DNA from: CAWVSB01 sp046710535
GTDB taxonomy: Bacteria > Pseudomonadota > Gammaproteobacteria > Pseudomonadales > CAWVSB01
Assembly: GCA_046710535.1 (NCBI GenBank)
Contig: JBKEHH010000003.1
Coordinates: 186,001 to 250,000, forward strand
Reading direction: 5' to 3'
DNA: 64,000 bases
Numbering within the stretch: position 1 is the stretch's first letter; every line of letters begins with the position of its first letter. The notes beneath the pieces were generated by a model, which was not told the origin of the DNA, searched no databases, and worked only from the letters and a program-made list of their open reading frames with translations. Made by a program: the position numbers and the translations under genes. Positions 18,304-26,961 of this stretch are shown one piece after another.

Positions 18304-18780
18304 CTAATGAGTATTGATGGCTATTGTTGCAAATAAACCCGCCGCTAGCTTTTGTAGATCGGCCGAATTTAGTTCTATTTCTAAACCTCTGCGCCCAGCA
18401 CTAATATAAATAGTTTCGAAATCTCTAGCCGACCGGTCTATAACCGTCTTCAACTGTCTCTTCTGCCCCAATGGGCTAACCCCACCAAGTACATAACCCG
18501 TGGCGCGCTCCACCTCAGCCATATCAGCCATGACCGCCTTTTTTGCGCCGACTGCTTTAGCCATTAGCTTCATGCTTAAAATAGACGACACCGGTAAGAT
18601 CCCCACCACTAAGGAATCATCATTGAGCCTTACTACAAGCGTTTTAAAAACTCTGGATTCACTAACCCCTAGCTTTTCAGCAGCCTCCAAGCCATAAGAC
18701 TCGCTTGCCGCATCATGCTCATATTCATGCACGATGCGAGCGATTTTGTTCTTCTTAGCAAGTTCGATTGCAGGGGTCAC
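18304..18780 (-). CDS. ybaK: Cys-tRNA(Pro)/Cys-tRNA(Cys) deacylase YbaK
   Basis: Trans-editing enzyme that hydrolyses Cys wrongly attached to tRNA-Pro, 158 aa, full length. The N-terminal MTPAIELAKKNKI matches the start of the E. coli protein and supports the GTG start at 18778-18780. The family signatures VFKTLVV, a conserved Lys46-type catalytic region, GGVSPLGQKRQLKTVID and ISAGRRGLEIEL are present. Its start overlaps the lipocalin gene end by 26 bases, and it ends 25 bases before the sulP start, so all are probably on one transcript although the functions appear unrelated. Confidence 0.92.
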   Translation of the reverse strand: MTPAIELAKKNKIARIVHEYEHDAASESYGLEAAEKLGVSESRVFKTLVVRLNDDSLVVGILPVSSILSMKLMAKAVGAKKAVMADMAEVERATGYVLGGVSPLGQKRQLKTVIDRSARDFETIYISAGRRGLEIELNSADLQKLAAGLFATIAINTH

Positions 18781-19300
18781 TAGTCATTTCTTGGTTAACA
18801 AATATCAACTCATCGGCATTATAGCCATATTCAGTTATTGTTTTAACAAAACGCTGTTTAAGCTCGTCGCTGACAGCTGGAGTGCGCGATAAAAACCACA
18901 ATGTATTCTCACCACCGGTTACCCAAGCATATTGATAGTCAGCTTGGTCTAACTCAAAAATAATGTAATCACCAAAAAAGAAGGCGAAAAAAGAAACCTC
19001 TAAATGACCGATATCTATGCCAGCAGCAAAACGCGCCTTACCAACAGCATCACTCCACTCTTTGTCAGCAATACTCCAACCACGATTGGCAACCTTTACT
19101 ATGCCGTTGTCGTCAATCGAATAGGTCGCCGACACTTGCTCTAAACCACGCTCAAACCGATGATCTAATCTAGCGATTTCATACCATTGGCCCATGTATT
19201 TGGCTAATTCGAAATTATTAACGGGTTTGATATTTTCAGGAATTGCCGTACATCCAGCCAAACAAGCGAATAGCAAAACAGCCCCTATCAATTTCATCAT
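18755..19300 (-). CDS. blc: Bacterial lipocalin (Blc-like lipoprotein)
   Basis: Outer-membrane lipocalin, which binds lysophospholipids or fatty acids in the E. coli protein. The frame is open from 19372, but ATG at 19298-19300 (a second ATG follows) has GGAGAG just upstream and begins a lipoprotein signal: KLIGAVLLFACLAGC, with LAGC as lipobox. The mature protein shows the lipocalin signature YMGQWYEIARLDHRFERGL, the YSI...ANRGW strands, and late W-LSRTP, with the final helix TITEYGYN. Without the upstream extension the length is 181 aa, normal. Its 3' end overlaps ybaK by 26 bases; it diverges from the FAD oxidoreductase gene. Confidence 0.88.
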   Translation of the reverse strand: MMKLIGAVLLFACLAGCTAIPENIKPVNNFELAKYMGQWYEIARLDHRFERGLEQVSATYSIDDNGIVKVANRGWSIADKEWSDAVGKARFAAGIDIGHLEVSFFAFFFGDYIIFELDQADYQYAWVTGGENTLWFLSRTPAVSDELKQRFVKTITEYGYNADELIFVNQEMTSDPCNRTC

Positions 19301-19425
19301 AGTCTCTCCATATTTTATAAAAAGCACTCTACGGGGGATCACTAAAGTTGCCAACAAAAACAAGATTAGCACTGCCTTCCCTACTACCGTTATACTAGAG
19401 CCTAACCTAAAGATAAAAAACCTTT

Positions 19426-20619
19426 ATGACTAACAACGTAAAAGTAGACATAGCCATTATTGGCGGCGGTATTGCTGGTTTATGGCTATTGAATAGCTTG
19501 CAAGCCAAAGGCTATAGCGCGCTGTTGTTTGAAAAAAATGCCTTAGGTAGTGATCAAACCATTGCCAGCCAAGGAATGATTCATGGTGGGGTTAAATACG
19601 CCTTAAGCGGCGTATTATCTGGTGAAAGCGAAGCCATTGTTGACATGCCTGATCACTGGAAGGCCTGTTTAACGGGCGAAGCAGATGTAGACCTTAGAGA
19701 TACAAAAGTACTAAGCGAAGAATTTTATATGTGGTCGGCTGGCAAGCTGGCATCAAAACTGACTACATTTTTTGCCAGTAAAGCCTTACGCGGACGCATT
19801 GAGTCACTAAAAGCTAAAAACCATCCTGCCGTATTTTCGAACAAGCAATTTAAGGGCAGTGTTTATAAACTGGTCGATGTTGTGCTTGATGCCCCGTCGC
19901 TAATTGCAAACTTACAAGCAAATGCCAAAGACAAAATTTTCAGCATAGACTGGAGTCGAAGCAAACTAGAAAGTATTGATGGCAACGCCAAGCTTTGTGT
20001 TAGTGGAATAGATATAGCCGCCAAAAAAGTGGTTTTCGCGGCAGGTAAAGGCAATGGCGATTTATTGGCAATGCTAAGGCTAGAACAACCAGCCATGCAA
20101 TTGCGCCCACTGCGACAAGTTGTAATCAAACATAGCAATAATCATATGCTTTACGCCCATTGCATTGGTGCAAGTTTAAGTGCGTCACCACGCTTAACTA
20201 TTTCTTCTCATCAATGCATTGATGGTAAAACGGCTTGGTATTTAGGTGGCGACTTATCCACTGCTGGCGTTGCGTTAAGTAGTGATCAGTTAATTGCTAA
20301 AGCCAAAACTGAAATTACCAAGTTATTCCCATGGTTAGATTGGAGTGATGCTGAGTGGGCAACACTCTATGTAGACCGAGCGGAACCGCAACAAAAGGGC
20401 CTAGTAAAACCTGATAATGCTTTTGCCCAAAGCGCCAGTAAAGACGTTATCACCGTCTGGCCGACCAAACTAACCTTAGCGCCTAGTCTAACGATTGAAG
20501 TCAGTAAAATTTTAGCTGATGACAACATTACGCCAAGCGTAGCCGAAAACATGCAATTACTTAGCCAGCTAGCAACACCTGATATTGCCAAGCCATGCTG
20601 GGAAACTTTATTTAAATGA
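19426..20619 (+). CDS. FAD-dependent oxidoreductase (DAO superfamily)
   Basis: Flavoprotein of 397 aa. The dinucleotide-binding motif IAIIGGGIAGLWLLNSL is at about residues 9-25, followed by FEKNALGSDQTIASQGMIHGG, the pattern seen in D-amino-acid oxidase and glycerol-3-phosphate dehydrogenase relatives. The substrate domain is not one I can name. Its TGA overlaps the ATG of the aldo-keto reductase gene by four bases (ATGA), so the pair is translationally coupled. From memory, an equivalent FAD/aldo-keto pair lies near hldE in Pseudomonas aeruginosa, which suggests a conserved but unassigned two-step redox function rather than a local accident. Confidence 0.8.
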   Translation: MTNNVKVDIAIIGGGIAGLWLLNSLQAKGYSALLFEKNALGSDQTIASQGMIHGGVKYALSGVLSGESEAIVDMPDHWKACLTGEADVDLRDTKVLSEEFYMWSAGKLASKLTTFFASKALRGRIESLKAKNHPAVFSNKQFKGSVYKLVDVVLDAPSLIANLQANAKDKIFSIDWSRSKLESIDGNAKLCVSGIDIAAKKVVFAAGKGNGDLLAMLRLEQPAMQLRPLRQVVIKHSNNHMLYAHCIGASLSASPRLTISSHQCIDGKTAWYLGGDLSTAGVALSSDQLIAKAKTEITKLFPWLDWSDAEWATLYVDRAEPQQKGLVKPDNAFAQSASKDVITVWPTKLTLAPSLTIEVSKILADDNITPSVAENMQLLSQLATPDIAKPCWETLFK

Positions 20620-21416
20620 GTTTAAAAGACTATCAGCGGCAAATAGCGGATACCGGGATTTATGTTAGCCCCATAGGTTTAGGTACAGTAAAGCTTGGCC
20701 GCGACCAAGGCGTAAAATACCCCGCCAGCTTTGTAATTCCGGATGATAAAACAGCGCTAGAATTATTAGCTGTGGCCAAAGACTGCAGTATTAATTTAAT
20801 AGATACTGCTCCTGCTTATGGCATAAGCGAACAGCGCCTTGGTAAATTACTAAAAGGACAGCGCGACGACTGGGTTATTTGCAGTAAAGTAGGCGAAGAG
20901 TTTATCGACGGAAAATCGCATTTCGACTTTACCCCAGAGCATACTCACACCAGTATTTTGCGTAGCCTTAGCCGACTAAATACCGATGTTATCGATATGG
21001 TATTGGTGCATTCTGATGGCAATGACGAACACATTATTAATCACTATGGCACCTTAGAAGTGCTGCGAGACTTAAAACAAAAAGGCCTAATAAGAGCTTT
21101 TGGCATGTCGACTAAAACAGTAGCCGGTGGCTTATTAGCAGCAGAAAAAAGTGATTGTGTAATGATGACTCACAATCTGGACTATCAAGATGATGCTGCT
21201 GTTTTAGATTATTGCGCGGTCAACAATAAAGGCGTATTAATTAAAAAAGCCTTAGGCTCTGGCCATGCTTGTTTAAATAATGACGATACAGTGCAAGCAA
21301 ATTTAGATTTCATTTTTCAGCATGCTGCGGTCAGTAGTGTAATTATTGGCACAATTAACACCACTCACTTAATTGAAAACAGCCGCAAAGCACTTGCTGC
21401 ATGTCGAAAAACCTGA
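20616..21416 (+). CDS. Aldo/keto reductase
   Basis: NAD(P)H-dependent aldo-keto reductase, TIM-barrel fold, 266 aa, somewhat shorter than the usual 280-350. The catalytic tetrad can be traced: Asp and Tyr in DTAPAYG (near residues 64-70), Lys in CSKVG, and His in VLVHSDG. The C-terminal cofactor region reads SSVIIGTINTTHLIEN. The last third is compact, lacking the extended loops that shape substrate pockets in larger members. It is coupled to the FAD oxidoreductase by a four-base overlap and ends 11 bases from the convergent hldE. Substrate unknown; the coupling suggests both enzymes act on the same metabolite. Confidence 0.85.
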   Translation: MSLKDYQRQIADTGIYVSPIGLGTVKLGRDQGVKYPASFVIPDDKTALELLAVAKDCSINLIDTAPAYGISEQRLGKLLKGQRDDWVICSKVGEEFIDGKSHFDFTPEHTHTSILRSLSRLNTDVIDMVLVHSDGNDEHIINHYGTLEVLRDLKQKGLIRAFGMSTKTVAGGLLAAEKSDCVMMTHNLDYQDDAAVLDYCAVNNKGVLIKKALGSGHACLNNDDTVQANLDFIFQHAAVSSVIIGTINTTHLIENSRKALAACRKT

Positions 21417-21427
21417 CTCTTTTAAAG

Positions 21428-22852
21428 CTAAGATTTATCTGCCTGAATTTTTTCTACAATCGCTGTAGTAGAGCAATCATCGACAAAGCTCATTACCTTA
21501 ACCACGCCACCATAAGCTTCAACGATTTTCCAACCAACAACACCTTCTTTGTCGTAGTCACCGCCTTTAACCAAAATATCAGGCTGCAATAACTCAAGTA
21601 GCCGTTCTGGAGTGTCGTCACCGAAATCTAACACCCAATCAACTGACTCTAGCCCAGCTAAAACCGCTTTGCGTCTATCAACTGTATTGATCGGCCGACC
21701 CGGCCCCTTTAGTTTTGACACTGAGGCGTCGTCATTGATACCGACAATTAGACGGTCGCCTAATTTTCGCGCCTGCTCTAAGTAGCTGACGTGGCCGGCA
21801 TGAATAATGTCGAAGCAGCCATTGGTAAAGACAACAGTTTCGCCTTGCTCTTTAGCATCTTTCATCGCGATAACTAACTGATCTTCGCTAACCACGCCGC
21901 GGCCGCTGCCATGGAGTGCATTAACCGCGCGCCGCAGTTCTGGCCCACTTATAGTTGCGGTACCCAATTTACCGACCACAATACTGGCCGCTAAGTTGGC
22001 CAACGTCACTGCATTTTCCATCGACTCTTCTACCGCAAGGCTTGCGGCCAAAGCCGAAATAACAGTATCGCCAGCACCAGTTACATCAAATACTTCTTTT
22101 GCTTGCGCCGGCAAATGAAACACTGGCTGATTAGGGCGCAATAAAGACATGCCATTTTCACCACGAGTTACTAGTAAGGCATCAAGTTCTAGCTCTGCAA
22201 TCAGCGCTAGGCCACGCTCTACTATTTGTGCCTCACTCTCACATTTACCTACCACTGCTTCAAATTCTGCCAGATTTGGCGTCAGTAGAGTTGCACCTTT
22301 GTAACGCCCAAAGTCGCTACCTTTTGGGTCAACCAACACCGGTATGCCCTGCGCTTTGGCCGCAGCAATTAATTCTTGCGGCGCTGCCAATGTGCCCTTG
22401 GCATAGTCAGACAAGATAATCGCTTGAGCAGAGCCAAATAACTCAATAGCGCTGCTATTTGTTCTATTGGCCGCCGCTATCGGAATGTCTTCTTCAAAGT
22501 CCAAGCGAATCAATTGCTGATGCTGGCTAATAACACGCAGCTTGGTAATAGTAGGGAAGTCATCGCTGCGATTTAGGCCACAATACACGCCAGCGGCTGC
22601 TAGCCTGGATTGCAAGCTATCGGCGGCTGCATCATTACCTGTGGCGCCACTAATCAAGGCGCCGCAGCCCAACGCTGCAAGGTTTAAGGCAACGTTTGCT
22701 GCGCCGCCAGGGCGATCTTCGATTTGGGTTACTTTAACCACCGGCACCGGTGCTTCCGGAGACAGCCTTGAAGCTGGGCCATGCCAATACCGATCAAGCA
22801 TTACATCGCCAATGACTAATACATTGCCTTTATCAAACCGTGGCATCTTCAT
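21428..22852 (-). CDS. hldE: Bifunctional heptose kinase/adenylyltransferase HldE
   Basis: Makes ADP-D-glycero-beta-D-manno-heptose for the LPS inner core: kinase step at C1 and adenylyl transfer after dephosphorylation by GmhB. At 474 aa it is full length. The N-terminal ribokinase-like domain shows the PGGAANVALNLAALG motif (about residues 50-64) and the catalytic VTGAGDTVISALA near 256-268. The C-terminal nucleotidyltransferase domain begins VFTNGCFDIIHAGHVSYLEQA (about 340-360), with the HxGH motif. The start is ATG at 22850-22852. The kinase acts before waaF, encoded at 29.0-30.1 kb. In contrast to Pseudomonas, msbA is not adjacent. Confidence 0.95.
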   Translation of the reverse strand: MKMPRFDKGNVLVIGDVMLDRYWHGPASRLSPEAPVPVVKVTQIEDRPGGAANVALNLAALGCGALISGATGNDAAADSLQSRLAAAGVYCGLNRSDDFPTITKLRVISQHQQLIRLDFEEDIPIAAANRTNSSAIELFGSAQAIILSDYAKGTLAAPQELIAAAKAQGIPVLVDPKGSDFGRYKGATLLTPNLAEFEAVVGKCESEAQIVERGLALIAELELDALLVTRGENGMSLLRPNQPVFHLPAQAKEVFDVTGAGDTVISALAASLAVEESMENAVTLANLAASIVVGKLGTATISGPELRRAVNALHGSGRGVVSEDQLVIAMKDAKEQGETVVFTNGCFDIIHAGHVSYLEQARKLGDRLIVGINDDASVSKLKGPGRPINTVDRRKAVLAGLESVDWVLDFGDDTPERLLELLQPDILVKGGDYDKEGVVGWKIVEAYGGVVKVMSFVDDCSTTAIVEKIQADKS

Positions 22853-23021
22853 TAAAGAGCGCGTCCTGTTTTATTTATAGTAATAATCTATTAGTCCCGA
22901 TTATAGGTCAGCTAGAGCGCTACATAAATGAGTAATTTCCACCGTATATTGCTGCCTTCAGTTGCTAGCCAAATGGCTTTACGCTACTGTTCCATGCCTA
23001 AAAACTACTGAGTTAGCTACT

Positions 23022-23633
23022 ATGCAACTGCCTGCCAATATCGATTCTCTAAAAGGTTTTCTGCATCCGGAGGAAGGAGCAGCTTTATATAACGCAGTAA
23101 TGCAGTGCCAAGGCCTAGGCCCAGCCCTAGAGATCGGTAGCTACTGTGGTAAATCGACTATATATATTGGCGCCGCCTGCAAGGAAACTAACACCACAGT
23201 ATTTGCACTCGACCACCATCGCGGCAGTGAAGAACATCAAGTTGGCGAGATGTTTCATGACGAAGAGTTATTTGATGGCAGTACTGGTTATTTCGACACC
23301 TTTAAAGAATTCAGAAAAAATATTCAAGAGGCAGGCTTAAACGAGGTAGTAGTTCCGCTGGTGAGCACCTCAGAAGTAGCCGCCAAAAACTGGCATACGC
23401 CACTGGCAATGGTATTTATTGATGGTGGTCATAGCTTAGATGCGGCATTAACCGATTACCGCTGTTGGGCAAGCCATATACCAGCAGGCGGCATATTAGC
23501 TATCCATGATGTATTTACAAAATCCACTGAAGGCGGGCAAGCGCCCCATGCTATTTACAAGTTAGCGCTTAACTCAGGACTTTTCGAGCACCTTAGCACT
23601 ACTCATTCCTTGCGCTTGTTGCGCCGGCTCTAA
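23022..23633 (+). CDS. Class I SAM-dependent methyltransferase (Methyltransf_24 type)
   Basis: Rossmann-fold methyltransferase-like protein of the MdmC/catechol-O-methyltransferase-like group, 203 aa from the ATG at 23022. The track of the frame extends to a TTG at 22962 without homology. Motif I reads ALEIGSYCGKSTIYIG (about residues 31-46); motif II includes FALDHHRGSEEHQ; the acidic VFIDGGHSLDAALTDY segment and the AIHDVF loop are typical for members that bind a divalent metal. Homologues beside glycosyltransferases may modify sugars, but I cannot assign one. Its last 60 bases overlap the convergent toroid-protein gene. Confidence 0.75.
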   Translation: MQLPANIDSLKGFLHPEEGAALYNAVMQCQGLGPALEIGSYCGKSTIYIGAACKETNTTVFALDHHRGSEEHQVGEMFHDEELFDGSTGYFDTFKEFRKNIQEAGLNEVVVPLVSTSEVAAKNWHTPLAMVFIDGGHSLDAALTDYRCWASHIPAGGILAIHDVFTKSTEGGQAPHAIYKLALNSGLFEHLSTTHSLRLLRRL

Positions 23634-24677
23634 TAGCTGCACGCTATTAAATAATTTACTGGCGCGGGTGTGATTTGTTAACGCGTCAGCCGCTAATAGA
23701 ATAGCGCCTGCGGTCCATGTTGGTTTTTCATCAGGCCACATAATATCCATCACCATTTGATAGCCAGTCCAGTATGAGCCATCGTCGCTGCGCCATTGAT
23801 GCAGCCAGCTATAAACCTCTACTGCACGGGCATGGTCGCCTGCGGCTAGCAGTGCCATCACTAATTCGCACGACTCTGCTACTGTCACCCAAGGCTCATC
23901 GCTAACGCAACGACAACCCAGCTGGTCTTCAACAAACTCTTCCCAGCGCGCATCTATGCGAGCAAGCGCTTTGGCTTTGTCGGCAGAGCTATTTGAATAA
24001 ACACCGCATAGCACAGGATAAAACCAATCCATAGAATAACGCGCTTTGCTTTCCCAAGTACGATCAAACCGCTCTGGGTGATTGCGCAATGCGTTACCTA
24101 AATTTTCACGCGCGACTAACCAAGTAGAATTATCAAACGCTAATGCGGCTGCAATATTACTGGCACACTCCAGACTTTTATAAATAGAGCTACAGCCGGT
24201 TATCAACGCATCTTCTTTCGCATTGCCGTCAGTGTCTACTGCCCAGTGAATCTCGCCATGCTCGGTTTGCAGGCGCAAGACAAATTCTATAGCACGCTTT
24301 ACTGTGGGCCATATTAATTGCAAAAATTGCTGATCTTCAGTGACCAAATAATGATGCCAAACACCAGTAGCAATATAGGCAACAAAATTTGTTTCGCGAC
24401 GCTCTTTATTGTCGGCATCACTATTTTTATAAGCGGCCCACCAACTACCATCATCGAGTTGCTCATCGGCTAACCACTGATAGGCTTTTTTGGCGGCGTC
24501 AAATTCACCGCCAATAGTTAAACCCATAGCCGCTTCAACATGATCCCAAGGGTCGGCATGACCACCAGTAAACCAGGGAATTTCGCCACTAGCTAATTGA
24601 GTCTCTAAAATAAACTCAACCGCTGGCCGAAAAAAATCCTGCGGATAAATGCCTCGACTTAAATATACGCCGCTCAT
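23574..24677 (-). CDS. Alpha/alpha-toroid protein, prenyltransferase/six-hairpin-glycosidase-like
   Basis: A 367-aa protein with the repeated helix-pair signature of alpha/alpha barrels: SGEIPWFTGGHADPWDHVEA, LADEQLDDGSWWAAY, LQTEHGEIHWAVD and HQWRSDDGSYWTGYQ are spaced repeats with the QxxxGxxW-like pattern. Such proteins are usually labelled prenyltransferase/squalene-oxidase repeat, but the Asp- and Trp-rich loops also fit six-hairpin glycosidases; no catalytic residue can be assigned by eye. It overlaps the upstream methyltransferase by four bases (ATGA) in the GT4-methyltransferase-toroid operon, which implies action on a glycan or glycolipid. Gene ends overlap the methyltransferase on the opposite strand. 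Confidence 0.65.
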   Translation of the reverse strand: MSGVYLSRGIYPQDFFRPAVEFILETQLASGEIPWFTGGHADPWDHVEAAMGLTIGGEFDAAKKAYQWLADEQLDDGSWWAAYKNSDADNKERRETNFVAYIATGVWHHYLVTEDQQFLQLIWPTVKRAIEFVLRLQTEHGEIHWAVDTDGNAKEDALITGCSSIYKSLECASNIAAALAFDNSTWLVARENLGNALRNHPERFDRTWESKARYSMDWFYPVLCGVYSNSSADKAKALARIDARWEEFVEDQLGCRCVSDEPWVTVAESCELVMALLAAGDHARAVEVYSWLHQWRSDDGSYWTGYQMVMDIMWPDEKPTWTAGAILLAADALTNHTRASKLFNSVQLLEPAQQAQGMSSAKVLEKS

Positions 24678-25390
24678 GCTGTTGTCTCGTTACGAAAATA
24701 CATCACCACACTTTTGCCCATAATGGGGTTCAACAAAGACTCTGTGGTACGAGTAATCCATGGGCGTTCCATTAAATCCCACACTAGTAATTTATGATAC
24801 CAACTTACCAGCTTTGACTTTTCGCGGTTCTCCCACGATGCACATTGCAACCACCAATATGGCGAATGCAAGGCATGGGCCCAGTGACGTTTATAACGAT
24901 TAAACCCTAACGACTCTATAGCGTCTTTAAATTGTTTCGAGGTAAAGATACGCAAGTGCCCGCCTTCATTGGCATGGTATTCATCGCTTAACATCCAGCA
25001 AATTTTCTCCGGCCAGTAACGTGGCACACTGGCACAAAAAATACCCTCTGGTTTAAGCACGCGCTTTATTTCTACCAAGGCGGCCTCCCAATCAGGGATA
25101 TGTTCTAACACCTCAGAACACAAGACTTTGTCAAAAGTGTTATCAGCAAATGGCAGGCTTAAGGCATCGGCATTAGACAAATGGAAGGCGCGGTTTTTAT
25201 CTTCAGGCGCGGCAAACATTTGGTATTTTTGTTTTGCTGTCGCTAAGTCTTTAAGGCACAAATCAACCCCAACTGACTCTACTTCTGCTTCGATATAAAC
25301 CGAAATCACATGTCTTCCTTCACCGCAGCCTAAGTCTAAAACTTTGTCGCCGGCGCTGAGCTCAAACAGCTTGTAATCAACTGTCTGCAT
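24674..25390 (-). CDS. Class I SAM-dependent methyltransferase
   Basis: Methyltransf_11-type enzyme, 238 aa. Motif I VLDLGCGEGRHVISV is at about residues 18-32, acidic motif II VGVDLCLKDL at 39-48, motif III-like ALSLPFADNTFDKVLCSEVLEHIPD near 82-106, and then IKRVLKPEGIFCASVP. The C-terminal part, rich in Trp and basic residues (WWLQCASWENREK), is probably the acceptor-binding region. The start overlaps the GT4 gene by 14 bases and its end overlaps the toroid gene by four, giving a tightly coupled three-gene operon. The acceptor is most likely the product of that glycosyltransferase; this is inference. Confidence 0.82.
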   Translation of the reverse strand: MQTVDYKLFELSAGDKVLDLGCGEGRHVISVYIEAEVESVGVDLCLKDLATAKQKYQMFAAPEDKNRAFHLSNADALSLPFADNTFDKVLCSEVLEHIPDWEAALVEIKRVLKPEGIFCASVPRYWPEKICWMLSDEYHANEGGHLRIFTSKQFKDAIESLGFNRYKRHWAHALHSPYWWLQCASWENREKSKLVSWYHKLLVWDLMERPWITRTTESLLNPIMGKSVVMYFRNETTA

Positions 25391-26690
25391 TTTGTTCTTC
25401 CAATACTTTGTTATAAAACTCGATCATTTCACCTGCTGCTACTTGCCAGCAAAATAGCTCTTCAATTCGTTTTCTACCAGCCAGCGCATAATGTTCACGC
25501 AAGGCTTCATCGTCTAGCAATTTTTTAATCCCATCTGCCAATGCCTGCGCATCTCCTGGCGGCACCTGTATACCGGCATCACCAACCACCTCTGGCAAAG
25601 CCCCACCAGAGCTAGATACTAATGGCACAGCACAAGACATAGCCTCACCAGCCGGCAAACCAAATCCTTCGTATAAAGACGGCACCACCGCTACTTGCGC
25701 CTCGGCGTAATAATCTACCAAGCGCTCAGTAGTAATACCGCTAACAAATTCAATATGGTCAGCGAGTTTTAATCGTCGAATAAGCTTTGCTGTATCACCA
25801 TCTTCTTTAGGACGACCGATAATTAGCAATTTAATCTCGGGGTATTCGAGCAATAAAATATGCAGCGCCTTAAGCAAGTAGCGCAAGCCCTTTAATGGCT
25901 GGTCAGCAGATGCAGTAGCCATAATACGATAAGGAATACGTTGAATATTCTCACGCGGTGCAAAGGCTTCAATGTCGATACCATTATGTACTAGTGAAAT
26001 ACATGATGGCTGCAGGTCAAACGCTGTAGCAATATCATCACGTGAGCTAGCTGACACAGTCACCAAATGATTAAGCCTTGAGATAACATACTTCTGCATA
26101 TAGACAAATGAGTGCCAGCGCTTAATCAACAAATGATCACGAATACGTCGCGCCGCATTTAAAGCTAAATCTAGATCTTGGGTAATGGGGTGGTGAACCG
26201 TTGTCACCAATGGAAAACCCAGTTTTTGCAGCTTTAACATACCGAATGCCAAACATTGGTTGTCATGAATAATGTCGTAGTCGCGGCCATGTTTTTTCAA
26301 ATAAGCTAGCGCCCGGCGACCAAACGCCTGCGGCTCACCAAAGCCACCAGTGAGTTTGCTCATCCACTCGATAATATTGGCCCAGGATGTTAAATGATGA
26401 GGGCGCAATGAACCCAAGCCGTTGGCATACAAATCCAACGATGGCATTTTAATAAGTTTAACGCGCGGGTCTAAATGGGGATAAGGCGCACCACTGATAA
26501 CATCAACCGTGTGCCCCGCATCAACCAAAGCTTTACTCAGATACTTGATGTAAATACCCTGCCCACCGCTATAAGGATTGCTGCGGTAACCCAATAGACA
26601 TATTTTTAGCGACTTAGCGCAAGCAGTCTGCTCAACCATAGATTCGTCAAACAACGGTTGTTGTTTTATGACACTTGATTCTTGCTGCAT
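25377..26690 (-). CDS. Glycosyltransferase family 4 protein
   Basis: Retaining GT-B glycosyltransferase, 437 aa. The N-terminal acceptor domain has the opening strand ICLLGYRSNPYSGGQGIYIKYL (about residues 30-50) with the Gly-rich loop, and VTTVHHPIT. The GT4 donor domain shows IMATASADQPLKGLRYLL, LIIGRPKEDGD and the EX7E signature in PSLYEGFGLPAGEAMSC, with a conserved Glu pair. The first about 25 residues are an extension without homology, so the start may be later. It heads a minus-strand operon with a methyltransferase and the toroid protein; a 32-base hairpin lies 74 bases upstream. Donor and acceptor sugars are unknown; LPS core or a separate glycolipid are possible given the neighbours. 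Confidence 0.85.
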   Translation of the reverse strand: MQQESSVIKQQPLFDESMVEQTACAKSLKICLLGYRSNPYSGGQGIYIKYLSKALVDAGHTVDVISGAPYPHLDPRVKLIKMPSLDLYANGLGSLRPHHLTSWANIIEWMSKLTGGFGEPQAFGRRALAYLKKHGRDYDIIHDNQCLAFGMLKLQKLGFPLVTTVHHPITQDLDLALNAARRIRDHLLIKRWHSFVYMQKYVISRLNHLVTVSASSRDDIATAFDLQPSCISLVHNGIDIEAFAPRENIQRIPYRIMATASADQPLKGLRYLLKALHILLLEYPEIKLLIIGRPKEDGDTAKLIRRLKLADHIEFVSGITTERLVDYYAEAQVAVVPSLYEGFGLPAGEAMSCAVPLVSSSGGALPEVVGDAGIQVPPGDAQALADGIKKLLDDEALREHYALAGRKRIEELFCWQVAAGEMIEFYNKVLEEQNADS

Positions 26691-26763
26691 AGCTGTTTAA
26701 TTCCGCCGTTAGGGCTTTGCATTGGCAAACCTTAACTGGTTGCATGACATTAACATGGGCTAC

Positions 26764-26795
26764 TTAAGCGTGATTGGTGCGCGCAATACGCTTAA
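26764..26795. repeat. Imperfect palindrome with 12 base pairs
   Basis: TTAAGCGT plus ATTG pairs with CAAT plus ACGCTTAA, with one bulged G and a seven-base loop. There is no T-run on either side, so it is not a standard terminator. It lies in the 271-base gap between the end of waaP and the start of the GT4 gene, and could be an operator or leader structure of the GT4 operon. The rest of the gap holds a CTTGTTAACAAG palindrome at 26931-26942 and no gene. Confidence 0.5.
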
Positions 26796-26961
26796 ACCAG
26801 AATGAAGTAGTCCAAAAGCCGCGAATTCTAACGGTTGAGAGGCTAAAAATCCAGTTTTGCAACTAATAGGCTACTACTGAATACTAGACTAAAGTTGTTT
26901 TAATTCAATCAGTTAACTAACTTACCAGCACTTGTTAACAAGCGTTAAATAAGGAATAGGT

